A DNA stretch of 21,542 nucleotides from an uncultured Rickettsiales bacterium (lineage in GTDB: Bacteria > Pseudomonadota > Alphaproteobacteria > UBA8366), in NCBI GenBank assembly GCA_913046825.1, contig CAJWTF010000056.1:1-21542 (forward strand), written 5' to 3'. Below the pieces are notes generated by a model. The model saw only the letters and a program-made list of their open reading frames with translations, had not been told where the DNA came from and searched no databases. Position numbers and translations under genes: made by a program. This document shows, piece by piece, positions 1-7,034 of this stretch. Numbering within the stretch: the first letter of the stretch is position 1; each line of letters opens with the position of its first letter.

Positions 1-62
1 GGAGCCTTAACCAACTAACTTACTTCTAATTCTCTGTATTTATAATATTTATTTTAATGAAA

Positions 63-153
63 TGGCGGAGGGAGTGGGATTCGAACCCACGTTAGGGGGA
101 TACCCTAAACACGCTTTCCAAGCGTGCGCCTTCAACCACTCAGCCATCCCTCC
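63..153 (-). tRNA. tRNA-Ser (anticodon GGA)
   Basis: Read on the minus strand this is a complete class II (long variable arm) tRNA. The 7-bp acceptor stem GGAGGGA/TCCCTCC, D-arm, anticodon stem ACGCT/AGCGT, variable arm stem-loop and T-loop GTTCGAATC are all visible, and the 3' CCA is encoded (complement of 63-65). The 7-nt anticodon loop places GGA at 117-119, so it decodes UCC/UCU serine codons. The long variable arm agrees with serine. The AT-rich 62 bases beyond its 3' end hold no gene I can support. Confidence 0.97.
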
Positions 154-302
154 GGCGCGCCCGTATATGGACCGGCGTTACTTAAACGACCGCTCGCCAG
201 AGAGCAAGAGAACCAACGACATACATTTCTTGCTGCCGCTGGAACGAAAGGAATGCTAATCTGCAATTCAATATTCACATTTTCTATTACAGCGGACTCA
301 AT

Positions 303-647
303 ATGAAAGCGCTTAGACTTCTCGGCCGCTTTTTCCTGCTCCTCGCCTTTGCGGAAGTCGCCATCGGCATTTGGATTTGGCTCGCCGGACACGACGTGAC
401 CCGCAGTGCCGGTGAGGTTTGGTATGCGCTAGAGCCGGGGTCACTCAATTTCAGCCAAGCGATCGTGCAGCGCTATCTCTTGCCAGAGATTTGGGAACAG
501 GTGGCTGTACCGTTGTTGCTGCGCCCGTTTTGGGAATCCGTGGTTCTGCTGTTTATTCTGTTTCTCGTGACGGGCAGCGGCATTGTCTATTTTACAGTCT
601 ATCTCTCAGGGCATCGCCGCCGAATCCGCACACACGAACGACCTTAG
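303..647 (+). CDS. Small two-helix membrane protein of unknown function
   Basis: A 114-residue protein with two clear hydrophobic segments, about residues 7-28 and 77-99, separated by a polar loop of about 50 residues and ending in a basic tail (GHRRRIRTHERP). It has no motif I recognise. The start at ATG 303 is the first in frame, and no strong Shine-Dalgarno sequence precedes it. It converges on gluQ with only 5 nt between stop codons. The basic tail after the second helix suggests both termini face the cytoplasm, by the positive-inside rule (inference). It is probably real because its hydrophobic pattern is coherent and it exactly fills the space between the tRNA and gluQ. Function unknown. 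Confidence 0.65.
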   Translation: MKALRLLGRFFLLLAFAEVAIGIWIWLAGHDVTRSAGEVWYALEPGSLNFSQAIVQRYLLPEIWEQVAVPLLLRPFWESVVLLFILFLVTGSGIVYFTVYLSGHRRRIRTHERP

Positions 648-654
648 AAAGGTC
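640..654. terminator. Possible hairpin between convergent stop codons
   Basis: GACCTT-AGA-AAGGTC is a perfect 6-bp stem with a 3-nt loop. It spans the stop codon of the small membrane protein and reaches into that of gluQ. There is no T-run on either side, so it is not a canonical intrinsic terminator; it could be a weak bidirectional stop or chance. Confidence 0.25.
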
Positions 655-1507
655 ACGCTTCGCCGTCCGGATAACCCGCGAGCGCGCGCACTGCGGCCGG
701 GGTTTGCCCAGATCGCCGTAGCGCATCCAGGGTTGTCGACTTATCCCGTTTGGCAAACCGTTTTCCGTCGCTACCGACTATTAGTCCGTGATGGGCGTAT
801 TCCGGGGCCGGCAAGCCCAGCAATGCCTGCAACAACCGATGAATATGGGTGGCGTCGAGCAAATCCTCGCCGCGGGTCACACAGCTGACATCTTGTAAGG
901 CGTCGTCGACAACTACGGCCAAATGGTAGCTGGTCCCGATATCCTTGCGCGCGACGACTACATCGCCATCGCCAAAGGGGTCGACCGCTATCCGGCCCCG
1001 CGCTCGGTCCTCGAAATGCAGCGGACCGCATCGCGCCGCCGCTCGCCCGACATCGAGCCGCATCGCGTAGGATGCGCCCGCCGCCATTCGTGCCCGCCGT
1101 TCCGAATCGGGCAATTGGCAGCAGGTACCGGGATAAACCGGCCCTTCGCGCCCATGCGGTGCATGACCCGCGCGGTCGATTTCGCGCTGGATATCCTTTC
1201 GCGTGCAGAAACAGGGATAGACCACACCGATTTCCGCCAACCGGTCGAGCGCCGCTCGATAATCTGCCAAATAGTCTGACTGGCGGCGTACCGGCTCCTC
1301 CCACTCGAGGCCAAGCCAAGCCAAGTCTTCCAGGATCGCTTCCTCGAATTCGGGGCAGCAGCGGGTGCGGTCGATATCCTCGATGCGAAGCAAAAACCGG
1401 CCACCGGCGGCCCGGGCGGTCTCCGCCGCAAAAAGCGCGCTATAGGCATGGCCCAAATGGAGGCGCCCCGTCGGACTGGGCGCGAAGCGGGTAACGGTCT
1501 CTTTCAT
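653..1507 (-). CDS. gluQ: Glutamyl-Q tRNA(Asp) synthetase
   Basis: GluQ (YadB) activates glutamate and attaches it to the queuosine base at the wobble position of tRNA-Asp. It is a truncated paralogue of glutamyl-tRNA synthetase that keeps the catalytic domain and lacks the anticodon-binding domain. The 284-residue length fits the family, which is usually about 290-310. The class I signature SPTGRLHLGHA lies at residues 11-21, with the HIGH-type HLGH at 17-20, and a KMSKS-type loop (GKRFAKRD) lies near residue 248. The family zinc site Cys-x-Cys ... Tyr-x3-Cys is visible as C99, C101, Y125, C129. I chose ATG 1507: the longer frame would need a TTG and adds 12 unconserved residues. It diverges from the AlkA-type glycosylase with 41 nt between starts. 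Confidence 0.95.
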   Translation of the reverse strand: MKETVTRFAPSPTGRLHLGHAYSALFAAETARAAGGRFLLRIEDIDRTRCCPEFEEAILEDLAWLGLEWEEPVRRQSDYLADYRAALDRLAEIGVVYPCFCTRKDIQREIDRAGHAPHGREGPVYPGTCCQLPDSERRARMAAGASYAMRLDVGRAAARCGPLHFEDRARGRIAVDPFGDGDVVVARKDIGTSYHLAVVVDDALQDVSCVTRGEDLLDATHIHRLLQALLGLPAPEYAHHGLIVGSDGKRFAKRDKSTTLDALRRSGQTPAAVRALAGYPDGEA

Positions 1508-1548
1508 CGCTCTGGCCGTATACGCTGCCTTGGGGTAAGTCAATCCGC

Positions 1549-2160
1549 ATGACGCCCGAATTCATTCGCGACGCTCTGGATGACATCGCCACCCGCGACG
1601 CCGATCTCGCGGCCGCGTTGCAGGAATACGGATATCCCGCCCCCCGTGTTCGGGAGCCGGGATTCGGCTCGCTGATCAACATCATCATCGGCCAACAAGT
1701 CTCGGTCCATGCTGCCGCCGCGATCCGGGGCCGGTTGGAGGCCGCCGTCAATCCACTGACACCGGAGACTTTCCTTGCGGCGGGTGACGACGCCATCCGC
1801 GCGGTGGGATTCAGCAATCGTAAAGTCGAATACGGAAAGGGGTTGGCCGAGGCCATCCTCGACGGGACGTTGGAGACCGAACGACTGGCCGGGCTCGACG
1901 ACAATGAAGTTACGAAGGTGCTTACCAGCATACGTGGTCTCGGCCGCTGGAGCGCCGATATCTATATGCTCTTCGCGCTCGGCAGGGCCGATGCCTGGCC
2001 GCTTGATGATCTGGCCATTCAGGTCGCGGTCCAGAAACTGAAACGAATGCGCAAACGCCCCGACTGCAAGCGAATGGAAGCGGTCGCCAAACGCTGGCGG
2101 CCCTATCGTGGTGTCGCGGCGCTGTTCCTGTGGCACTATTACAAAGGCGCGCCCACCTAG
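1549..2160 (+). CDS. DNA-3-methyladenine glycosylase II (AlkA-type, HhH-GPD)
   Basis: A 203-residue base-excision repair enzyme that removes alkylated purines such as 3-methyladenine from DNA. The core HhH-GPD domain is recognisable: IIIGQQVSVHAA at about 46-57, the helix-hairpin-helix IRGLGRWSADIYM at 128-140, and WPLDD at 150-154, where the catalytic Asp is D153 or D154. It lacks the N-terminal domain of E. coli AlkA, as most short bacterial homologues do. The first ATG (1549) leaves a 41-nt divergent gap to gluQ that must hold both control regions. The esterase gene starts 25 nt after its stop and probably shares the transcript. Family assignment is firm; exact substrate range is unknown. 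Confidence 0.93.
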   Translation: MTPEFIRDALDDIATRDADLAAALQEYGYPAPRVREPGFGSLINIIIGQQVSVHAAAAIRGRLEAAVNPLTPETFLAAGDDAIRAVGFSNRKVEYGKGLAEAILDGTLETERLAGLDDNEVTKVLTSIRGLGRWSADIYMLFALGRADAWPLDDLAIQVAVQKLKRMRKRPDCKRMEAVAKRWRPYRGVAALFLWHYYKGAPT

Positions 2161-2185
2161 GCAGACAAATAGAGAAGGAATACAG

Positions 2186-2848
2186 ATGTCCGATACGCCC
2201 GTACTCGACGGCCCTCGCTACGGTCCCGCCGCCGGTGGTGCCCCTCAACAGTTGATCATGCTGTTGCACGGCGTCGGCGCCGACGGACGCGATTTACTTG
2301 AGATGGCGCCACATCTGGCAGAATTCTTCCCGAACGCCGCTTTTGTCGCGCCCAACGCCCCAAACCGCTACGATCAGGGCCTGTCCGGCTATCAATGGAT
2401 TTCGAGCGGCATCCGCGTCGAGGCCGAGGTCGTCGAAGCGGTCAAAGTATCCGCTGACATACTCAATCAGTTCATCGACACGGAACTATTGAACGCCGGG
2501 CTTCCGCCGGAAAAACTCGCCATCTTGGGTTTCAGCCAAGGCACCATGATGAGCCTCTACACAGCTCCCCGCCGACCGCACCCCATTGCCGGAATCGTCG
2601 GATATTCGGGACGTCTTATCGGCGCGGACCTGCTCGCCGCCGAAGTCGTGAGCCGGCCGCCAGTCTTTCTCGCGCATGGCGCCATGGACGCGGTCGTTCC
2701 GGTCGAATGCATGGATGTCGCGGAGCAAATTCTCGGCGAGAACGGATTTTCGGTTCAATCCCTGCGCTGCCCGCATCTCGGTCATAGCATCGACGAAGAT
2801 GGTTTGGTGCAAGGAACGCAGTTCCTGCGCACGGTGCTCGGCGTCTAA
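2186..2848 (+). CDS. Alpha/beta-hydrolase, phospholipase/carboxylesterase family
   Basis: A 220-residue serine hydrolase of the phospholipase/carboxylesterase family (acyl-protein thioesterase-like, YpfH/EstB type). The catalytic triad is visible: the nucleophile elbow GFSQG with S117, D168 in AHGAMDAVVP, and H200 in HLGHSID. The oxyanion-hole loop LLHGVGADGRD is at 27-37. It has no signal peptide, so it is probably cytoplasmic and acts on short-chain esters or thioesters. I chose ATG 2186 because it follows an AGAGAAGGA ribosome-binding region and gives the usual N-terminus; the frame is open upstream to 2108, but that part overlaps the glycosylase gene. The next gene starts 11 nt after its stop. 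Confidence 0.92.
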   Translation: MSDTPVLDGPRYGPAAGGAPQQLIMLLHGVGADGRDLLEMAPHLAEFFPNAAFVAPNAPNRYDQGLSGYQWISSGIRVEAEVVEAVKVSADILNQFIDTELLNAGLPPEKLAILGFSQGTMMSLYTAPRRPHPIAGIVGYSGRLIGADLLAAEVVSRPPVFLAHGAMDAVVPVECMDVAEQILGENGFSVQSLRCPHLGHSIDEDGLVQGTQFLRTVLGV

Positions 2849-2859
2849 CGGAGGCCATC

Positions 2860-3492
2860 ATGTCGCTGCAGAACCGCGTCACCCCGTTTGGAGAAATCGA
2901 GGCCGACCCGGCGCGTGGCAATTTCATGGGCAATCGCGGCATCCTGCATGGCGATACCAAGGAATTGGGTCATCGGCGCTGGACGCATGACAATTGGATC
3001 ATCTGCCTGACATCGTTTCGGGGACGCCAGCGCCAAATCATGACGCCGCACCGATACACCGAATTGTTTTTTCTAGACGAAGCCGTCGCCATCGCGGCAG
3101 GTCACCGTCCCTGCTACGAATGCAGACGCCAGGACTACCACGCGTGGGCGGCGGCTTGGCAGCAGGCAACAGGTAGTGACGCACCACCACGCGCGAAAGA
3201 GATGGACCGCGCACTTCACAAGGAACGCATCCTCCGCCTCGCAGGGCGACAACAGCGCTGGCGGAGTGAATTGAGCGACTTGCCGGATGGCACTTTTATC
3301 GGCTGGGAGGGAACGCCTTACCTGGTTTTGGACCGGTATCTCTTGCGCTGGACACATGGCGGATACACCGAGACATCACCACGCCCGGCCCAGGATAAAG
3401 TCATCATTTTAACACCACCGATATCGGTCGCCACATTGGCGAACGGCTTCCAGCCTCGACTTCACGAATCGTCGATCAAACTCAATATATGA
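2860..3492 (+). CDS. Conserved protein with Ada-like Cys-x2-Cys motif, function unknown
   Basis: A 210-residue soluble protein, probably a conserved hypothetical of alphaproteobacteria. ATG 2860 follows a strong GGAGG at 2850-2854. The most telling segment, residues 72-90, ends in AGHRPCYECRR with C85 and C88. This resembles the second half of the Ada metal-binding domain (GyRPCkrCrP), preceded by a similar Ala-rich helix. The first Ada cysteine pair is not evident, so this is not a standard Ada domain; C49 or nearby histidines (H64, H82) could complete a metal site. The rest is rich in Arg and Trp. It follows an AlkA-type glycosylase and precedes an HNH nuclease, so a nucleic-acid role is possible but is inference only. 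Confidence 0.75.
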   Translation: MSLQNRVTPFGEIEADPARGNFMGNRGILHGDTKELGHRRWTHDNWIICLTSFRGRQRQIMTPHRYTELFFLDEAVAIAAGHRPCYECRRQDYHAWAAAWQQATGSDAPPRAKEMDRALHKERILRLAGRQQRWRSELSDLPDGTFIGWEGTPYLVLDRYLLRWTHGGYTETSPRPAQDKVIILTPPISVATLANGFQPRLHESSIKLNI

Positions 3493-3531
3493 CGTTAGTA
3501 TGAAAAATTTTCTCGAGTCGCACCCAATATC

Positions 3532-3560
3532 TTGTGTATCCTCGGCAATTCCGTTATCAA
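3532..3560 (+). promoter_or_regulatory. Weak sigma70-like promoter candidate for the HNH gene
   Basis: TTGTGT (3532-3537) and TATCAA (3555-3560) are separated by 17 nt, about 47 nt upstream of the HNH start codon, in a short AT-richer gap. Matches to consensus are only partial (3/6 and 4/6), so this is a guess. Confidence 0.25.
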
Positions 3561-3606
3561 ATTAGGGTCTGCCGAATACGCTGAAACTACAGAGGAGCGA
3601 CGGGTG

Positions 3607-4167
3607 ATGTGGGGTTCGAAAGAAAATCCGGCCCTGGTGTTGAATGCGGACTTCCGTCCGCTAAACTATTTCCCGTTGTCTCTTCTCTGTTGGCAGGACG
3701 CCGTTAAGGCCGTGGTCACGAACCGGGTTAACGTGATCTCCGAATACGATCAACTCGTCCATTCGCCCTCCTTCAAATTGCGACTGCCGAGCGTCATCTC
3801 GCTCAAGGAATATGTCCCGCAAGCTCGGAAACCGGCCTTTACCCGGTTCAACGTCTTCCTGCGCGACCGCTTCGCCTGTCAGTATTGTGGCATCGCCCTG
3901 CCATCACATGAGTTGACCTTCGACCACGTCGTCCCACGCTCGCGCGGTGGACGTACGACTTGGGAAAATGTGGTGACGTCGTGTGCCCCCTGTAATCTGC
4001 GCAAAGGTGGGCGAATGCCGAGATCCGCTGGCATGCTGCCAAAGCGCAAGCCCGAGCAACCGTCCATTTGGCGCATGCAGGAGAACGGCCGACAGTTTCC
4101 GCCCAACTTCCTGCACGACAGTTGGCGGGATTATCTCTATTGGGATACGGAGCTGGAAGCGAACTGA
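3607..4167 (+). CDS. HNH endonuclease
   Basis: A 186-residue HNH-family nuclease. The C-terminal half carries the zinc/metal-finger module: C91-x2-C94 (CQYCG), then FDHVVPRSRGG with H107, the Asn in WENVV (N121), and C126-x2-C129 followed by N130 (CAPCNLRKG). The N-terminal 75 residues (from PALVLNADFRPL) form the conserved leader of this type, which is widespread in alphaproteobacteria and cyanobacteria and usually a lone chromosomal gene rather than part of a restriction system. I chose ATG 3607, about 9 nt after GAGGAG (3592-3597); the GTG directly before it is an alternative. It converges on coq7 with 9 nt between stop codons. Its cellular role is not established. Confidence 0.9.
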   Translation: MWGSKENPALVLNADFRPLNYFPLSLLCWQDAVKAVVTNRVNVISEYDQLVHSPSFKLRLPSVISLKEYVPQARKPAFTRFNVFLRDRFACQYCGIALPSHELTFDHVVPRSRGGRTTWENVVTSCAPCNLRKGGRMPRSAGMLPKRKPEQPSIWRMQENGRQFPPNFLHDSWRDYLYWDTELEAN

Positions 4168-4180
4168 CCCCTTATGTCAG
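4164..4180. terminator. Possible short hairpin at convergent HNH/coq7 ends
   Basis: CTGAC (4164-4168) and GTCAG (4176-4180) can form a 5-bp stem with a 7-nt loop over the two stop codons. Facing TGA stops contribute three of the five pairs automatically, and no T-run follows, so support is weak. Confidence 0.15.
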
Positions 4181-4731
4181 ATCCGCGTCGACAGCCAGAT
4201 CGCCGCGCGCGAGCCCGCCTTCACCAAAGCCGACAATACCGGATAGCCGACGGCGCGTTCCGCCTCGTGCTCGAGCGCGGTATCGCGGTGTTCCAGCTCT
4301 TCCGCGCGGAATTCTACGATCGTGCTTTTTAAACTCGATTCCGCTGTACCCAAGCGCTCCGCTTGTTCCCGGTAATGCTCATCAATTACTTCCTCAACCG
4401 CGACAGTGCACGCCATCGCTACACGCGGCCCCATCCGCGCCGTCGCCGCACCGAGCGCGAAACCGGCGACGCGCCAAAGCGGCGACAAGATTGTCGGTCG
4501 AACGTGGCGCTCAACAATAAGTTTCTCGAACGTCTCCAAATGGCGCTGCTCCTGCGCCGCCATCTCCGCGACGGCATCGCGCGCGGGCCCCGGCGGCAAG
4601 ACCGCGAGCTGGCCTTCATAGATTCGCACAGCACCATATTCGCCCGCATGGTCGACGCGGATCATCCCCTCGACCGCCGGCACCGGATCGCCCGGCAGGT
4701 AGAGAGGGCCCACCTTACGCCGCATCGCCAT
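4177..4731 (-). CDS. coq7: Demethoxyubiquinone hydroxylase (Coq7-type diiron monooxygenase)
   Basis: Catalyses the C6 hydroxylation of demethoxyubiquinone, a late step of ubiquinone synthesis, at the inner membrane surface. The 184-residue protein shows the complete ferritin-like diiron ligand set: E31 in DHAGEYGA, E61 and H64 in AAQEQRH, E113 in AVEEV, and E145 and H148 in EELEH. This is the O2-dependent Coq7 enzyme rather than the flavin UbiF, and implies an aerobic organism. It is downstream of dsbB, and its start overlaps the dsbB 3' end. ATG 4731 and ATG 4725 are both possible; GGGACAG sits directly before the first and is better spaced for the second. Its stop lies 9 nt from that of the convergent HNH gene. 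Confidence 0.95.
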   Translation of the reverse strand: MAMRRKVGPLYLPGDPVPAVEGMIRVDHAGEYGAVRIYEGQLAVLPPGPARDAVAEMAAQEQRHLETFEKLIVERHVRPTILSPLWRVAGFALGAATARMGPRVAMACTVAVEEVIDEHYREQAERLGTAESSLKSTIVEFRAEELEHRDTALEHEAERAVGYPVLSALVKAGSRAAIWLSTRI

Positions 4732-5248
4732 CTGTCCCGCGCCGCCGCAGCAAAACCAGTCCGCCAAGGCCAAGCGCCAAGGACAGCAAAGTATTATAGC
4801 CCGCCATGGAAATTCCCATCAGCGACCACGCGACCTCGTCGCAACGCACCACCGGCGCGTTCATGATCTGCTGTTTCAGCGCTTCGAACGTCATCGGCAT
4901 CTCGCTCACCCCACCGCAGGACGCCAAACCAGGCCACCATTGTTGCTCGACGCCGACATGAAATCCGGCGACAACCGCACCCGCGAGGATCGCGAGTGAA
5001 GCCAATGCGACAACAGTTTTTTGTATGCCAGGATGATCCCGCAGCAACACAGCGACCAGTCCGAAGCCGATAGCAATCCACCACGGCCAGCGCTGATAAT
5101 GGCAGAGTGCACAAGGCTGTAAACCGCCGAGATACTGAAAACCGTAGGCTGAGCCTAACACCGCGCCGCCGAGGATCACTTGCAACAGGGCGATGCGTTT
5201 TGGATCCTGCCTTTCGGCCCATTTTAGTGCAATACTCATGTACAGCAT
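4715..5248 (-). CDS. dsbB: Disulfide bond formation protein B (DsbB)
   Basis: Inner-membrane protein that reoxidises periplasmic DsbA and passes electrons to ubiquinone. Four transmembrane helices are visible, about residues 19-40, 52-70, 77-97 and 143-165 of the 177-residue frame. The first periplasmic loop has the redox pair C46-x2-C49 (PCALCHYQR). The second has C111 (ASCGG) and C136 (VRCDE), the pair that interacts with DsbA. So all four catalytic cysteines are present. ATG 5248 is the first start; ATG 5239 (three codons in) is equally plausible, as neither has a good Shine-Dalgarno. It lies 19 nt after the dedA gene and overlaps the coq7 start. Proximity of a ubiquinone-reducing enzyme and a ubiquinone-synthesis gene is suggestive but may be incidental. 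Confidence 0.94.
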   Translation of the reverse strand: MLYMSIALKWAERQDPKRIALLQVILGGAVLGSAYGFQYLGGLQPCALCHYQRWPWWIAIGFGLVAVLLRDHPGIQKTVVALASLAILAGAVVAGFHVGVEQQWWPGLASCGGVSEMPMTFEALKQQIMNAPVVRCDEVAWSLMGISMAGYNTLLSLALGLGGLVLLRRRGTDGDAA

Positions 5249-5267
5249 TTAACCACGTGCGGCGGCG

Positions 5268-5846
5268 TTACAATAGTTTGATCAACCCAAAGCCCGCGAA
5301 CAGCAGAAATACAAAGACGACGGTCAGTATTTCCAATCGTTTCTCGATAAATTTGCGGATCGGCGGACCAAATTTCCATAGCAGCGCGGCCTCGATAAAA
5401 AACCGCAGGCCGCGACTCAACACAGAGGCCACGACGAAGACGATCGGATCGAGAGCAAACACACCGCTGGCGATAGTAATAACCTTATAGGGAAATGGTG
5501 TCAGCCCCGCCATCGCGACGATCCAAGCGCCGTATTTGGCATAGGTGCCGCGAAAATTCTCGAACTTCGCGCCATAGCCGTAAAATTCCACGATCTGGGT
5601 CCCAACCGTGTCATAGAGGAAATAGCCGATGGCATAGCCCACCAATCCACCGAGGACGGAGGTGACCGTACACACTGCCGCGATCCGCCACGCCGCTGCC
5701 CGATCCGAGAGCACCATGGGGACGATCATCACATCCGGCGGAATCGGAAAGACCGAGCTTTCCGCGAAAGAGATCAGCGCCAACCACCATATCGCCTGTG
5801 GATGCGCCGCTAGGTCGATGACCCGGTCGTAAAGCCGTTTAATCAT
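5268..5846 (-). CDS. DedA/VTT-family membrane protein
   Basis: A 192-residue integral membrane protein of the DedA (VTT, SNARE-associated) family. These proteins are implicated in lipid carrier recycling and membrane homeostasis. Family features: the re-entrant FAESSVFPIPPDV segment at about residues 28-40, several hydrophobic helices, the glycine-rich LGGLVGYAIGY at about 64-75, and the motif GLTPFPYKVITIASG near 114-128. The C-terminus is hydrophobic. I chose ATG 5846, where similarity begins; the open frame runs further upstream into the preceding gene. It starts 19 nt after the SnoaL-like gene and ends 19 nt before dsbB, consistent with one transcript. Confidence 0.9.
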   Translation of the reverse strand: MIKRLYDRVIDLAAHPQAIWWLALISFAESSVFPIPPDVMIVPMVLSDRAAAWRIAAVCTVTSVLGGLVGYAIGYFLYDTVGTQIVEFYGYGAKFENFRGTYAKYGAWIVAMAGLTPFPYKVITIASGVFALDPIVFVVASVLSRGLRFFIEAALLWKFGPPIRKFIEKRLEILTVVFVFLLFAGFGLIKLL

Positions 5847-5865
5847 AAGCAGCTTTGGCCTTAAA

Positions 5866-6315
5866 TTAGGACGGCGCGCCGTAAGATTTCTGCGGGACGT
5901 CCCGATTGAGCGACAAGTGGGTGTGTATCCCCTTCCACGGTGCGTCCACGCTGTCGCGCCGCAAGCCAGCGGTGACCCGGCCTGGGCGCGGATAAGCGTC
6001 ACCGTTTTCATGAAACCCGGTCGACTTCCACACCAGTACGGCGACGGCAAATAAGCGGTCCGGCGAGACCCGCACCTGCAACGTATCAGTCAGGAATTCG
6101 AAGTCGCGAATGGTTGGCCAAATGCTTTTCCATTGCTTTTCCATCAGATTATCGAGTCCTTCAACCGTATCCATCCAGGTTCCGAATCCAACGACGTCTA
6201 ACTCGAACATAGGACGGGCGGAATCGAAATCGACGGTGGCGACATAGCCGCTCCAGGTGTCGAACCATGCCGTGATGGAAGCGTGATCCGCCGGGTTAGG
6301 CGCTAATTGGGTCAT
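5866..6315 (-). CDS. SnoaL/NTF2-like fold protein
   Basis: A 149-residue soluble protein with the look of the NTF2-like/SnoaL superfamily: an N-terminal helix (ASITAWFDTWSGYVATVD), the segment SARPMFELDVVGFGTW, and a C-terminal strand pattern ending in WKGIHTHLSL. The family includes ketosteroid isomerase-like enzymes and many small-ligand binding proteins; the true substrate cannot be told. I chose ATG 6315, preceded by GGAAA about 5 nt upstream. The frame stays open to 6513, but the extra 66 residues are antisense to the hemerythrin gene and unlike protein. It lies 74 nt after the broken hemerythrin gene and 19 nt before the DedA gene. Confidence 0.8.
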   Translation of the reverse strand: MTQLAPNPADHASITAWFDTWSGYVATVDFDSARPMFELDVVGFGTWMDTVEGLDNLMEKQWKSIWPTIRDFEFLTDTLQVRVSPDRLFAVAVLVWKSTGFHENGDAYPRPGRVTAGLRRDSVDAPWKGIHTHLSLNRDVPQKSYGAPS

Positions 6316-6389
6316 AGCGGTTTCCAAATGCTGTTGCCGTGACGCAGTACTATACGAGCGCATCCGAATTTGAAAACTACAACAAAAAA

Positions 6390-6917
6390 TTACGCCGCGC
6401 CGGGGTCGGGAAATACCCAGAGCATGCCGTGCCGCAGGGTCGCGAAGCGTTGCTCGGTCGAATCGTGCACCGGATTGGCCTGTTGCACGAGGTTCCACGC
6501 CACCTCTTCCCAATCGCCATCACTCAAAAACCGCAAGGCTTCGGGGAAAAGATTGTCCTCCTCGAGGCGAATATGCATCCGGTAAGATTCGAGAAAACCG
6601 CCAAAGATGCTTAAGATAAGGTCCCGGGACATGGTTTCATCGCGCATCAAGCGCCCAACGGTGCCATGCGCCACAATCAGATCGGCAATACCGACCTCCA
6701 ACTTTGGCTGGCGCGATACCATCACTGCATAGATCGCATCTTCCTTTGGATGATGGCGGGCCTCGGGATAGTCGAGGCAATAATCCATAATCTCCTGCAG
6801 CAGACGGAAATCGGCAACGTCTTCCGCGTCGAATACCGCCATTTCCTGTTCGATCAGATCCAGAATTCAGCTCATATTTGTATGTTTGTCTTGCAGCTGA
6901 AGGATAATTTCAGATAT
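6390..6917 (-). pseudogene. Hemerythrin HHE-domain gene with in-frame stop and lost start codon
   Basis: Hemerythrin-like HHE proteins bind a diiron centre in a four-helix bundle and sense or buffer O2, NO or iron. The intact frame from ATG 6842 (150 residues) has the later ligand motifs: HHPKED, a His in IVAHG, and MHIRLEEDNLFP. It lacks the first helix and its His. In the same frame just upstream, the missing part is readable: ISEIILQLQDKHTNMS, then a TGA at 6867-6869, then ILDLIEQEM joining the annotated start. The usual family pattern is H-x-N-M-x-(R/K)-L-L-D, so TGA probably replaces a CGA arginine codon. The natural start position holds ATA (6915-6917), 4 nt after GAGAGGG (6922-6928). 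Two such lesions suggest a decayed gene; a sequencing error at the TGA or a truncated product from ATG 6842 are alternatives. Confidence 0.75.
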
Positions 6918-6976
6918 GCCGCCCTCTCGGTTCTGCGCTTGGCCAGCAAACCTACGCCCGATCGCCACCCGCTGCC

Positions 6977-7003
6977 TTGACATGGCTCAAACGGATTTAT
7001 GTT
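6977..7003 (+). promoter_or_regulatory. Probable promoter of the CoA-transferase/VOC operon
   Basis: A perfect TTGACA lies at 6977-6982, with TATGTT at 6998-7003 as the best -10 (spacing 15 nt, shorter than ideal). It lies in the divergent gap between the hemerythrin remnant and the operon. Transcription from here would begin near 7010, which supports a start codon at 7026 or 7035 rather than ATG 6999. Confidence 0.45.
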
Positions 7004-7034
7004 GATGCAAAGCGTCACTCGCCGGATGGAATGC

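Noticed and set aside
62..259. 65-residue plus-strand open frame starting GVGFEPTLGG
   Set aside because: It is a translation across the tRNA-Ser gene, a well-known false protein pattern.
3532..3606. 25-residue N-terminal extension of the HNH protein from TTG 3532
   Set aside because: The extension has no conserved look, and GAGGAG at 3592-3597 serves ATG 3607.
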